Below are positions 1 to 8,467 of a DNA stretch of 64,000 nucleotides, piece by piece. The notes below the pieces were generated by a model, which was not told the origin of the DNA, did not search any database, and saw nothing but the letters and a program-made list of their open reading frames with translations. Origin of the DNA: Nostoc sp. 106C (GTDB lineage Bacteria > Cyanobacteriota > Cyanobacteriia > Cyanobacteriales > Nostocaceae); the NCBI RefSeq assembly GCF_002154725.1, contig NZ_MTAW01000075.1, positions 40,146-104,145 of the forward strand, written 5' to 3'. Each line of letters begins with the position of its first letter. Positions within the stretch are counted from its first letter, which is position 1. The position numbers and the translations under genes were made by a program.

Positions 1-277
1 TGAAAATCCGTGCTTGATTGCTGGTACAATAATTACCCAAAGAACCTTTCATACTAATAGTAATAATTTAGTTACTAGTCAAATAATTGCTACTCTGCAA
101 ATAAATACCAAAAAGTATAAAATCCTAAAGCTAAACAGCTTGAAATTAAACAAGCGTCAATCTTCTGATGCAGATGTGAAGATAGACGCCTATATGTTGA
201 TTATTTGTTCCTGAATTGTTACAGCTAGATTTATACAAAGTGAGCTGAACGGCTTTAGGTATACCTTACCAGTAGCC

Positions 278-472
278 TCAGTAAATATAAAACGTAAAAT
301 TCAGAATAGTATTAAGCACTGAATGTTTATGAATTGTCGGCGCATTAAACCTAGCAATACTACTTCCCCAGCCTTTAAAATCTGGTGCTAGCATGGCATT
401 TACATCACTATAGGCAACATTATCAAGCACTGAGAGCCTGTTGTTCAACTGACTGATTGTTCGGCATATCAA
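278..472 (-). pseudogene. Decayed second copy of a protein segment
   Basis: A short open frame that contains a diverged copy of the segment at the end of the neighbouring remnant. The peptide LAPDFKGWGSSIARFNAPT (bases 335-391) matches LAPDLKDWAASTIRFDMPN (bases 458-515), and the DNA is also recognisably similar. It has no start context of its own and ends in a low-complexity tail. I read it as a leftover of a tandem duplication inside a once longer gene, not as a gene. Confidence 0.5.
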
Positions 473-923
473 ATCTAATCGTACTAGCTGCCCAGTCTTT
501 TAAATCAGGTGCTAGCCAAATTAGTTTCCGGAGAATTTCATCATTTACCCATAACACCAAGGGGCAATGAAACTGTTTCCGGAACTCATCCCGCATCAGA
601 TTGGTACTAATGATGAGTTCGTTGATATCGATCACAGATTCTAAACCTCTGACCATCAAAACATCAGGTTGCTCAATGCCTACTGTCGTTGAGATGGTTG
701 TATACAGTGTTTCAGTCCCAGGTGGTAGCACAATCTCTTGGATATGCGCCGATGAGAATTCTGTTAACAGATTTAGTACCTGCTGTTGCCTATTAGCAGA
801 GTTACAAGATGCCAAAATTAATGAAAATGCACCAGCAGAAACCATCATCGCTCTTGCGAGTCGTTTAGTGGCTGCGACGGTAGTCCCCATACCGTCCTGT
901 GAATTGTTAAAGCTGCTGATCAT
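423..923 (-). pseudogene. 5' fragment of a large cyanobacterial multidomain protein
   Basis: The frame encodes 166 residues from an ATG at 923. The stretch SLILASCNSANRQQQVLN followed by LVLWVNDEILRKLIWLAPD resembles, as I remember them, the N-terminal module of long cyanobacterial proteins that continue into ATPase or TPR regions. Here the frame ends soon after LAPDLKDWAAS, and downstream only a second degenerate copy of that segment is found (278-472). This supports a truncated, non-functional remnant. The function of the parent family is not known to me. An alternative is a short intact protein made only of this module. Confidence 0.45.
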
Positions 924-1375
924 TATAGAATCCTGCCTTTGGTCTTTAAAAGTACCTTAGCCTTTTCAGTTTAATTCGCTCATCAACTCGTTATCCAAAG
1001 TATTTTTCGGTAAAATTTGATAACACTTTATTTGATGACCTACAGTAATCCTACGCATTATTTAATAATTGAGGATGTAGTGTGTGACCCCGTATTTACG
1101 GGAAAACTGATAGTAGGGTTGTAATACAAATAACAGAAGAGCAAATTTTCTAAATTTCTTGAGTTGCGTATACCTGATAATTGGGGTTTGGTAGAGTAGC
1201 TGCTGATTGAGAGTTATGGGAAGTTTGGGAAGATTTAAAGGTCATATTTATAAATTTACATCATCAGCATAAACTAATAGCAACTTTTGGTATAAATGTT
1301 TAACCAGCAGGCAATAATGCAACTTCTGTCTGGCTATTTAAGTCATGTGTTCATATTTTACGACGCCTGTAGCAA
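924..1375. other. Intergenic region, no gene seen
   Basis: AT-rich spacer between the divergent remnant and the glycoside hydrolase-like gene. The only structure I see is a short perfect hairpin, CCCGTA-TT-TACGGG, near 1089-1102. It presumably holds the promoter of the downstream gene, but no promoter boxes can be assigned with confidence. Confidence 0.4.
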
Positions 1376-2629
1376 ATGATGAAAAAACTGGTGAAGAGGT
1401 TTGTGACTTTTTTGAGATGGAATGTTTACCAAAGTAGAAAACGGGCATTCTTTGCCATGATGGTGACCTTGAGCATGGTAGCTATTGTTATGCTCTCGTT
1501 ACCCTTAAATGCGCAAAATCCTCCTATGCGATCGCCAGGATCGGAATTAAGAGGTGTATGGTTAACAAATATTGATAGTGATGTGCTATTTGAAGGCAAT
1601 CGCCTAAAAAAATCTTTACAACGTTTGAGTGAACTCAACTTTAATACTGTATACCCCACAGTTTGGAATTGGGGCTATACCCTGTATCCTAGCAAAGTGG
1701 CAGCCAAAGAAATTGGGCGATCGCTCGACCCAACACCTGGGCTGCAAGGACGAGATATGCTCAAAGAAGTTGTCGAAGAAGGACATAAAAAAGGCTTAAC
1801 AGTCATTCCCTGGTTTGAATTTGGCTTTATGGCTCCTGCTGATTCTCAATTAGCCAAACTTCATCCCCAATGGCTGACTAATCGGAGTAACGGTACGCGA
1901 ATTGTGAAAGAAGGTACACACAACCGAGTTTGGCTGAGTCCCTTTCGCCCAGACGTACAAAAATTTATCCAAGATTTAATAGTTGAAATCGTTAAAAACT
2001 ATAATATTGACGGTATTCAATTTGATGACCATTTTGGTTTACCCTCAGAATTGGGCTACGATCCTTATACAGTAGCGTTATATAAAAAAGAACATAGTGG
2101 TCGTGCGCCTTCTTCTAACTTTAAAGATCCAGAGTGGGTGCGCTGGAGAGCGAATAAAATTACTGACTACATGAAGCAGGTATTCACAGCAATCAAAGCT
2201 ACTAAAAAACACTGTGTAGTATCTGTTGCCCCAAATCCTCAACGTTTTTCCTACGATTTCTTTTTAGCAGACTGGCAGAAATGGGAACGTATGGGACTGG
2301 TAGAAGACTTACTTTTGCAAGTATATCGTAATGATCTGAATGTTTTTATCAGTGAATTAGAGTACCCAGAAGTGAAAGCAGCACAGAGTCATATTCCCGT
2401 AAGTATCGGCATTTTGACTGGACTAAAAGACAGACCTGTACCCATGCAACAAATTCAAACACAAGTACAAAAAGTACGCGATCGCAATTTTGCTGGGGTA
2501 GCTTTCTTTTTCTATGAAACCCTATGGAACCTTAGCCAAGAAAAGCCCTTAGATCGTCAAACCAACTTCCAGCAAATTTTCCCCACACGTACCGCATACC
2601 CAAATCTACTAACAGGCTGGAAACCTTAG
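1376..2629 (+). CDS. GHL10/DUF187-type glycoside hydrolase-like lipoprotein or secreted protein
   Basis: The 417-residue product has a basic N-terminus and a hydrophobic segment at about residues 28-46 ending in LPLNAQ, consistent with a signal peptide or membrane anchor. The rest matches the GHL10 family (YddW-like, DUF187): ELRGVWLTNIDSDV opens the TIM barrel, then FNTVYPTVWNWG, VIPWFEFGF and GIQFDDHFG follow in family order. The conserved acidic residues in the last motif are candidate catalytic residues. Members are thought to act on extracellular glycans or peptidoglycan; the substrate is unknown. Two adjacent ATGs (1376, 1379) precede the basic stretch, and a start at 1457 would remove only that stretch. 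It is convergent with the M50 protease gene. Confidence is high for the family and low for the substrate. Confidence 0.85.
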   Translation: MMKKLVKRFVTFLRWNVYQSRKRAFFAMMVTLSMVAIVMLSLPLNAQNPPMRSPGSELRGVWLTNIDSDVLFEGNRLKKSLQRLSELNFNTVYPTVWNWGYTLYPSKVAAKEIGRSLDPTPGLQGRDMLKEVVEEGHKKGLTVIPWFEFGFMAPADSQLAKLHPQWLTNRSNGTRIVKEGTHNRVWLSPFRPDVQKFIQDLIVEIVKNYNIDGIQFDDHFGLPSELGYDPYTVALYKKEHSGRAPSSNFKDPEWVRWRANKITDYMKQVFTAIKATKKHCVVSVAPNPQRFSYDFFLADWQKWERMGLVEDLLLQVYRNDLNVFISELEYPEVKAAQSHIPVSIGILTGLKDRPVPMQQIQTQVQKVRDRNFAGVAFFFYETLWNLSQEKPLDRQTNFQQIFPTRTAYPNLLTGWKP

Positions 2630-2635
2630 GCTAAG

Positions 2636-2770
2636 CAAGCAGGGGAGCAGCGGCTCGGCTCCGCTCGGCGACCAGGAGCAGGGAGCAGGGGGAGATGAGG
2701 AAGCAACTTAACAATTATTCCCCCTTCCCTTGTCCCGTTTCTCCCCACACTCCCTCGTCCCCTCTTACCC
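2636..2770. repeat. Polypurine/polypyrimidine intergenic element
   Basis: Between two convergent genes, a G/A-rich run (about 2638-2702, containing repeated GGGAGCAG words) is followed by a C/T-rich run (about 2717-2771, with repeated TCCC words). The two runs can pair imperfectly into a long hairpin. The position suggests a bidirectional terminator or an mRNA-stabilising structure. It also looks like the dispersed GGGAGCAGGG-type low-complexity repeats common in Nostocales. Confidence 0.45.
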
Positions 2771-4270
2771 TCCAATTCCCAAACGCCCAGCCAAGCCAGG
2801 AGTTAGCGGTAGGAGTGTACTAATCATTAAAAATAGTGCTAAAAGACCCAAAGCAGCTCTTGCATCATCTGGTTCACTAATTTCATTCAAGCTGGGGCGT
2901 TCTAAATCCCGTTGTAAAAACAGAATTACAATTGCCCAGTACATGGCCAAAGGATTAGCAAGGGATACTATACCCAGCAAAATTAAAGTTGCCAAGGTCG
3001 CTCTTCCTGCGGTTTTGCGTCCATAAATCGCTTGGACAATGCGGCCACCATCTAATTGTCCTGCCGGCATCAAATTCAAAGCGGTGATTACTAGCCCCAG
3101 CCAACCAATCACTACTAAAGGATGGACATTTACCAAAGGTGACTGTAAAGCCGAACCAAGAACAACTCGCGCCAAGCTACCCACCAAAATCGATCCTTGG
3201 AAAAACTGATTTGGCACCTGAAATAAACTGCCTTGGTGAGAAAGCAACAAGCCAGAAATCAGCATTAACAAAGACACTATACCGCCAACCGCAGGACCTG
3301 CCAATGCAACATCAAATAATACCGTGCGGTTGGGCAATAGTGATTCAAAACGAGTAATTGCACCAAAAGAGCCAATTTGCACAGCAGGTAAAAAGAAGGG
3401 CCAACTAAGACGGACTTGATGACGTTTAGCAAGTAACCAATGACCGATTTCATGAGCCACCAAAATCGTCAATATTCCAATTCCTATGGGCAAAGTTTCT
3501 GCTAACCGTTGTGGTTGTCCAAATAAATCAAAATTCAGCAGTAGCCCCGCAGCTTCCAAACTTGTAGCCAAAGTTGCGATTAAGAGGATACCCGCAAAAG
3601 CTTTTTGGGGTAAGGACATCGGACGCGGGTCATTGCGACTGGGTAAGACAATCACCACAGGTTTGCTGTCTGTATTCTCTACTAAAAATAAGCGATAGCG
3701 ATCGCCCAGACGTTCTTGCAAAGTTGCACTCAAACGATTGTGAATCTCTTGCGGTTCTCCCCGCAGGTTACCTTTGAAAATTGCTCCTTCCTGGTAGGCG
3801 ATTGTTTCTGTAGCAAAAAATGTGTCAATTCCAAAAATGCTTTTAATTGCACTCAAATCATCCTCTGGAATTGGCATTACCTGAAGTTTCAGTTCCGCAG
3901 GTCCTGTGGGAAGGTTAGAATCTGGTGTGGTATTTAGTTCAGGTGAAGCCTCAGCAGCCAGTCTTTCCGTTGCTCTTTGCTTAAGTAGTGCATCTTGTCC
4001 AGCGGAGCGTAACTGCTTTCCTAAGAATATATACAACCCAGCGGAAGCCACTACCAAGAACAATATACCCACTATGTTGATGTAAATTCCAGCTGCAAAC
4101 AAACCAAAGAACAACAGCCAAGGAGCCATCAACACCACCGACTGTAACCAGGCCAAGATTCCCAGTTTACCAAAAGGTCTGGCGCGATAAAAGCCCCAAC
4201 CCAAAATGCCAAAAGCTACCAGCACAATTGCCGTAACGATAGAAGTTTCCGATAGAGTAAACATCTCCAA
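2765..4270 (-). CDS. Site-2 protease family (M50) membrane metalloprotease, EGY-like
   Basis: The 501-residue membrane protein has two N-terminal hydrophobic segments (about 10-28 and 45-85), a soluble linker, and a C-terminal multi-pass domain. The zinc motif HEIGH is at residues 273-277 and the third ligand motif NLMPAGQLDGG lies near residue 410. The linker carries GNLRG (167-171), the signature shared by cyanobacterial S2P homologues and plant EGY chloroplast proteases. Such enzymes cut substrates within or next to the membrane, often anti-sigma factors; no substrate is suggested by the neighbours. All catalytic motifs are intact. Start at the first ATG; a second Met is two codons downstream. 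Confidence 0.9.
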   Translation of the reverse strand: MEMFTLSETSIVTAIVLVAFGILGWGFYRARPFGKLGILAWLQSVVLMAPWLLFFGLFAAGIYINIVGILFLVVASAGLYIFLGKQLRSAGQDALLKQRATERLAAEASPELNTTPDSNLPTGPAELKLQVMPIPEDDLSAIKSIFGIDTFFATETIAYQEGAIFKGNLRGEPQEIHNRLSATLQERLGDRYRLFLVENTDSKPVVIVLPSRNDPRPMSLPQKAFAGILLIATLATSLEAAGLLLNFDLFGQPQRLAETLPIGIGILTILVAHEIGHWLLAKRHQVRLSWPFFLPAVQIGSFGAITRFESLLPNRTVLFDVALAGPAVGGIVSLLMLISGLLLSHQGSLFQVPNQFFQGSILVGSLARVVLGSALQSPLVNVHPLVVIGWLGLVITALNLMPAGQLDGGRIVQAIYGRKTAGRATLATLILLGIVSLANPLAMYWAIVILFLQRDLERPSLNEISEPDDARAALGLLALFLMISTLLPLTPGLAGRLGIGG

Positions 4271-4848
4271 ACCTTTGCTTTTGAGACCGAGCTAGTACAA
4301 GTCCGGTATTGCAGATACATTATTTAATCTATAACGCCGCCTGTGGCTTACCCAAATTTTGGCAAGGGAAAATGGGTGAAAATTTCTTTAGTTAGGAATT
4401 TTAATTTTAAATTTGTATTGGTCAAAACTAGATTTTCGTTATTTGCACTGTACTCTAGGCAAATACATCTGCAATTCGATAGATAAATAGTACTTTTGAA
4501 AATTCTCCCAAAGAAGGCAACAGATGATGAAGTGGAAAAGGGAGACGTGGTGAGATCGCCCTGAAGAAGGAGAGACATTGCTTGGTGTTAACGTAGCAGC
4601 AGTGGCTTGGGAGCGTCGATAGTCCCATCTTGAGGAACCTGTTGAATATGTTTCCCGGCTTGTAGGCTCCCGGAGGGTGGCTTTCCTGGTCGGAATTGCA
4701 GATTGAAGCTATTTTTGCGATCGCAGCAGCGGAATATTGGTTATAAACTAGTTATTTTATTTTTCTAAAGGTGGGGCTAATTGTTAACTACCCCTTATTT
4801 TATTAGTGCAGCCATTTGGATTAAATTTTAATTTTTATTAAGTAACTA
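4271..4848. other. Intergenic region, no gene seen
   Basis: This 578-base spacer lies between two leftward genes, so it should contain the promoter of the M50 protease gene and the end of the kinase transcript. Open frames here are short, and none has a recognisable product or a good ribosome binding site. No strong terminator hairpin was found. Confidence 0.4.
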
Positions 4849-7065
4849 TTAAACTGTTAAACTACATGATTGTTGTCGGATAGGTAGTTGAATTATAAAT
4901 TCGGTTCCTTTACCAAGGGTAGAGAAACACTCTAATTTGCCACGATGTTTTTCAGTGATGATTTGATAGCTGATCGCCATGCCCATCCCTGTTCCCTTAC
5001 CCACAGCTTTGGTAGTGAAGAAGGGATCGAATATTCGACTTTTCACTTGTTCCGACATTCCCAATGCATTATCAGCGATCGCAATTTCTATCCACTGCGT
5101 ATTGCTAACTGAGGTACAGATAGTAATTTGGCTGGGATTTTCTTTGTTTTCTTCACAGGTGCGCCCTGCATTTACTTCGTCTAAGGCATCAATTGCATTC
5201 ACCAGAATATTCATCAAAACTTGATTGAGTTGTCCAGGGTAGCATTCTACTTGAGGCAATTTGCCATAATCTCGAATTATTTCAATTGCTGGACGATCTG
5301 GTTTGTCTTTGAGACGGTATTGCAGAATTAATAGCGTACTTTCGATTCCTTCATGAATATCAACTGCTTTAAATTCCGCTTCATCCATACGCGAAAAGTT
5401 TCGCAGTGATAGCACAATGTTGCGAATCCGCTCAGTCCCCATTTTCATTGAAGACAGCATCTTCTGTAAATCCTCAATCAAGAATTCTAGATCAATTTCA
5501 TCTGCTAATGCTTGAATTTCTGGGTCATAACTAGAATGGCGTTTCTGGTAGAGGTAAATCATCTGTAGTAAATCTTGAGTGTATTGGTTCAGGTGGGTAA
5601 TATTGCCATGAATAAAATTGACTGGATTGTTGATTTCATGTGCTACCCCTGCAACTAGTTGCCCGAGACTAGACATTTTTTCACTCTGAAGTACTTGTGC
5701 TTGAGTGCGCTGCAACTCACTCAATGTGGTTTTGAGTTCGGCTGTACGTGCTTCCACTCGGTCTTCTAGCTCTTCCTTACTGTTTTCTAGAGCAGTAAAG
5801 AATTCGCGCAATTGCCCTGCCATGTAATTAAAAGAGTGAGCAAGTGTGTCAAGTTCCTTAATATTGCTGACATCTACTACTTGGTCTAAGTTACCAGATG
5901 CCATTGCCTGGCTTGCTCGGTTTAATCGCACAATCGGGTATGCAATCCAACGAGAGGTGAAATACCCCATCAAAGTTGCCACAGTCAATGCCCCTAAACA
6001 GAGCATAATTGTGGTGCTAGTGTTGGCATCGATTTGTGCCATAAAAGTGCGTTCTGGCACACTCACCACTACTAGCCAATCTAGTCCATATTGGTCACGC
6101 CAAGGAGTAACATACACAAAATTTGGCTCTCCTTGCGATTTCAGTTGTAGTTTTTTAGGTTCGGTAATAGACTTAAACCCATTAAACTTTTGCCTTAGCT
6201 GTTGGGCAATGCTTTTAATTACCGGATCTGGACTGTCTGTGGCTTTCAACCGCTGAATTTCGTCTTTGACTATTGTAAAAGGTTGCTGAGTGCTAGAGTT
6301 GGCAATCAGCATACCACTGCGCTCTATAATAAAAACCTCTCCAGTGCGGGTAATATCCAAACGCCTTAAAAACTCACTGAGTTTCAACAAATGGATATCT
6401 ATTGCGACCATCCCCAACAATCGATTCTGTGCATCATAAATGGGACGACTCGCTGAAGCAGCGATATATGGATGATTGGGATAATTGAGGGTAATAATCT
6501 TTGACCAGATGGGTCTACCTGCTTTCACGGGTTCGGTGTACCAGGGTTCTTTAAAGTTGTCCCAATCAAGAATATCAATGACACGAGTGCGATTACCCTG
6601 GTTATCTGTAGCATAGGTATACCAATTTTTTGGCGGCTTGGAACCCCAATCATCAATCGTGACAGTTTTACCATCGTAACGGGCAGCTCCTGTTCCCTCG
6701 CCAGTTGTTAGTCCGTAGCCGATGTATGACAAATCATACGCCTGCATTTGTTTCCAGAAATACTTGCTATTGGTTTTGCGATCGCGCACATCAAGTAATC
6801 CCATCGCAATCGCATCAGCATTAATCTGGTTCACCTTGTGGGGAATTGACAGATAGGAGTTCAGGTGTTGATCCACTGTACTGCTGGTTCGATCCATCAG
6901 CTGATCTGCTAGGTTGTCTACAGCTTTCTGTCCATTTTTAAATGATAAGTAGCCAACCAAACTCACTGCTCCAAATATTTGTATCACAAATGGAACAATG
7001 AGAACTATCTGTAATGGGAAAGCTTTAATTTGCTTGGAGAAACGCTGCTTCATTTTTAGGCTCAA
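4849..7065 (-). CDS. Cache-domain sensor histidine kinase
   Basis: The 738-residue membrane kinase has a first transmembrane segment at about 18-42 and a large periplasmic region (about 45-345) that fits a double Cache sensor fold, including the WYTEPVKAGRPIWS stretch typical of dCache_1. A second transmembrane segment follows at about 350-373, then a HAMP domain and a coiled coil (about 415-465). The transmitter has the phosphorylated His at residue 476 in VAGVAHEINNPVNF and a HATPase domain with NILVNAIDAL, IADNALGMS and GKGTGMGMAIS. It should sense an extracellular small molecule and phosphorylate an unlinked response regulator, as no receiver gene is adjacent. The second Met (residue 5) is an alternative start. 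Confidence 0.92.
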   Translation of the reverse strand: MSLKMKQRFSKQIKAFPLQIVLIVPFVIQIFGAVSLVGYLSFKNGQKAVDNLADQLMDRTSSTVDQHLNSYLSIPHKVNQINADAIAMGLLDVRDRKTNSKYFWKQMQAYDLSYIGYGLTTGEGTGAARYDGKTVTIDDWGSKPPKNWYTYATDNQGNRTRVIDILDWDNFKEPWYTEPVKAGRPIWSKIITLNYPNHPYIAASASRPIYDAQNRLLGMVAIDIHLLKLSEFLRRLDITRTGEVFIIERSGMLIANSSTQQPFTIVKDEIQRLKATDSPDPVIKSIAQQLRQKFNGFKSITEPKKLQLKSQGEPNFVYVTPWRDQYGLDWLVVVSVPERTFMAQIDANTSTTIMLCLGALTVATLMGYFTSRWIAYPIVRLNRASQAMASGNLDQVVDVSNIKELDTLAHSFNYMAGQLREFFTALENSKEELEDRVEARTAELKTTLSELQRTQAQVLQSEKMSSLGQLVAGVAHEINNPVNFIHGNITHLNQYTQDLLQMIYLYQKRHSSYDPEIQALADEIDLEFLIEDLQKMLSSMKMGTERIRNIVLSLRNFSRMDEAEFKAVDIHEGIESTLLILQYRLKDKPDRPAIEIIRDYGKLPQVECYPGQLNQVLMNILVNAIDALDEVNAGRTCEENKENPSQITICTSVSNTQWIEIAIADNALGMSEQVKSRIFDPFFTTKAVGKGTGMGMAISYQIITEKHRGKLECFSTLGKGTEFIIQLPIRQQSCSLTV

Positions 7066-8467
7066 TTATTAAATTGCTTCACACATTTGCTGTCAGATAC
7101 GAATTTATTTACAAACTCAATTCTTTAGGATGCAAAAACATTTATCTAAGAAAAAAATCTAATTTAGGCAATTATTTATGAAATTTCTGTATTGTGAAAA
7201 AGTTGTTTATTTGTTGTATTAACTAAGCTTTGGCTGTAGTCGTTTCTGAATGAATTCGTCTTGATTAGAAACTTATGTTCAGAATATCTATAAAAAGTGA
7301 AGAAATTATGAGGATTGTTTCAAGTTTGATTTACAAAAATCCGCTAAAGTTGCAGTCTAGCCAATTCATCTAATCCGCTACAGGACTTACGCAAGGACTA
7401 CGATTTTACGTCATTACGAGCGTTCGCTGAAAGCGTTCCCGCAGGGTAGCGAAGTAATCGCAAAGGCTTAGTTTTTCGTCACGAGTGCGCAAGTCCTAAT
7501 TCATTAGGTGATTAATACTAAGCCAGCAAAAATTAACTGAATAATTAACTTATGCAGTATATATTACTTGCTAGATTTCACATACCCAAATAGCTAGAGC
7601 TAAAAGCTATATAACAGCTTATTTAATTATAAATTCAATAAATATTTATAGAATTTATTCAAATCTGATAGTATTTCTAATATTAATGATTTAATCAAAT
7701 CTGTCAATTAAGTAATATAAATTTTAGTTTATTAAATAAAAACACATAATTTTTATAAAATAATTTTATTTTTACAAACAATACTTATCAATGACTTCAG
7801 AAAATTTACTGAATTTTAGGCTGACAGCAGAAATTAGTCAATTGTCTTACTAGAATTACTTAGTAATCAAATTTTTATACTTGACGCAGAAATTTACTGA
7901 AACCCCATTAAAAATGAGCTTACTGCTGCCGTTTTTATGTTTAATTTTACTGCTAAATAGCACTGAAACGCCTTTTTACGTGCTGTAAGCAAGATTGTTT
8001 AAATAATTATCAAAAGTATCTTGGCACTTTAATAAGAAGCTGAGATTTAGAGACGCAGCTAATAAGAATGGCTTTAGTAGTAAGCAAGGGAAGCTTTGCG
8101 ATCGCATTGAGCCAACAGCATTCAAACGCCGAGCCAAGTTATATCCTTGCATAACCAAACCACAACACGCTATCAAACCCCAGATGACTGTATAAAAATT
8201 TTAAGTAAATAACATTCTTCTCTTAGATACTATTTAGTTTCAACTCCAGTTTATATTAATTACCTTTAAATATTTTTTACAATTTCAGCTTAATATTATA
8301 GTATTAGAAAACTAGTTTTGCTGATAATAAAAGGGGTGTAAGTCAACACTGTCAGCAGTTATAGCGTTGGTAGCTCGGTATTAATGAGCATGTCTCTATT
8401 GTGAAATTTGCAATAACAATTAGCATACTTTATTAAAAATTTTTAAATTATTATAGGTTGCAAGCAA
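7066..8467. other. Long AT-rich intergenic region containing a MITE-like element
   Basis: About 1.4 kb separates the divergent kinase and diguanylate cyclase genes. It is strongly AT-rich and holds the 116-bp element listed separately at 7382-7497. Short open frames (for example 7976-8176 on the minus strand) have no recognisable product. No RNA gene could be identified. Both flanking promoters should lie here. Confidence 0.5.
7382..7497. mobile_element. MITE-like element with 12-bp terminal inverted repeats
   Basis: The left end AGGACTTACGCA (7382-7393) and the right end TGCGCAAGTCCT (7486-7497) are inverted copies with one mismatch. The interior contains the words GCGTTCGCTGAAAGCGTTCCC and GGGTAGCGAAG, which recur in other repeats of this window (near 28060-28100 and, in variant form, 56370-56410). 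It has no coding capacity. No convincing target-site duplication is visible. The same terminal word occurs alone at 13553-13563. Confidence 0.65.

Noticed and set aside
14..214. 66-codon open frame at the left edge
   Set aside because: AT-rich, Asn/Lys-rich composition with no ribosome binding site or recognisable motif; typical chance frame.
601..960. 119-codon frame on the plus strand
   Set aside because: It lies antisense to the remnant at 423-923, whose composition and resemblance to known proteins favour the minus strand.
7976..8176. 66-codon minus-strand frame in the 1.4-kb spacer
   Set aside because: No start context, no recognisable domain; a transposase remnant was considered but no motif supports it.
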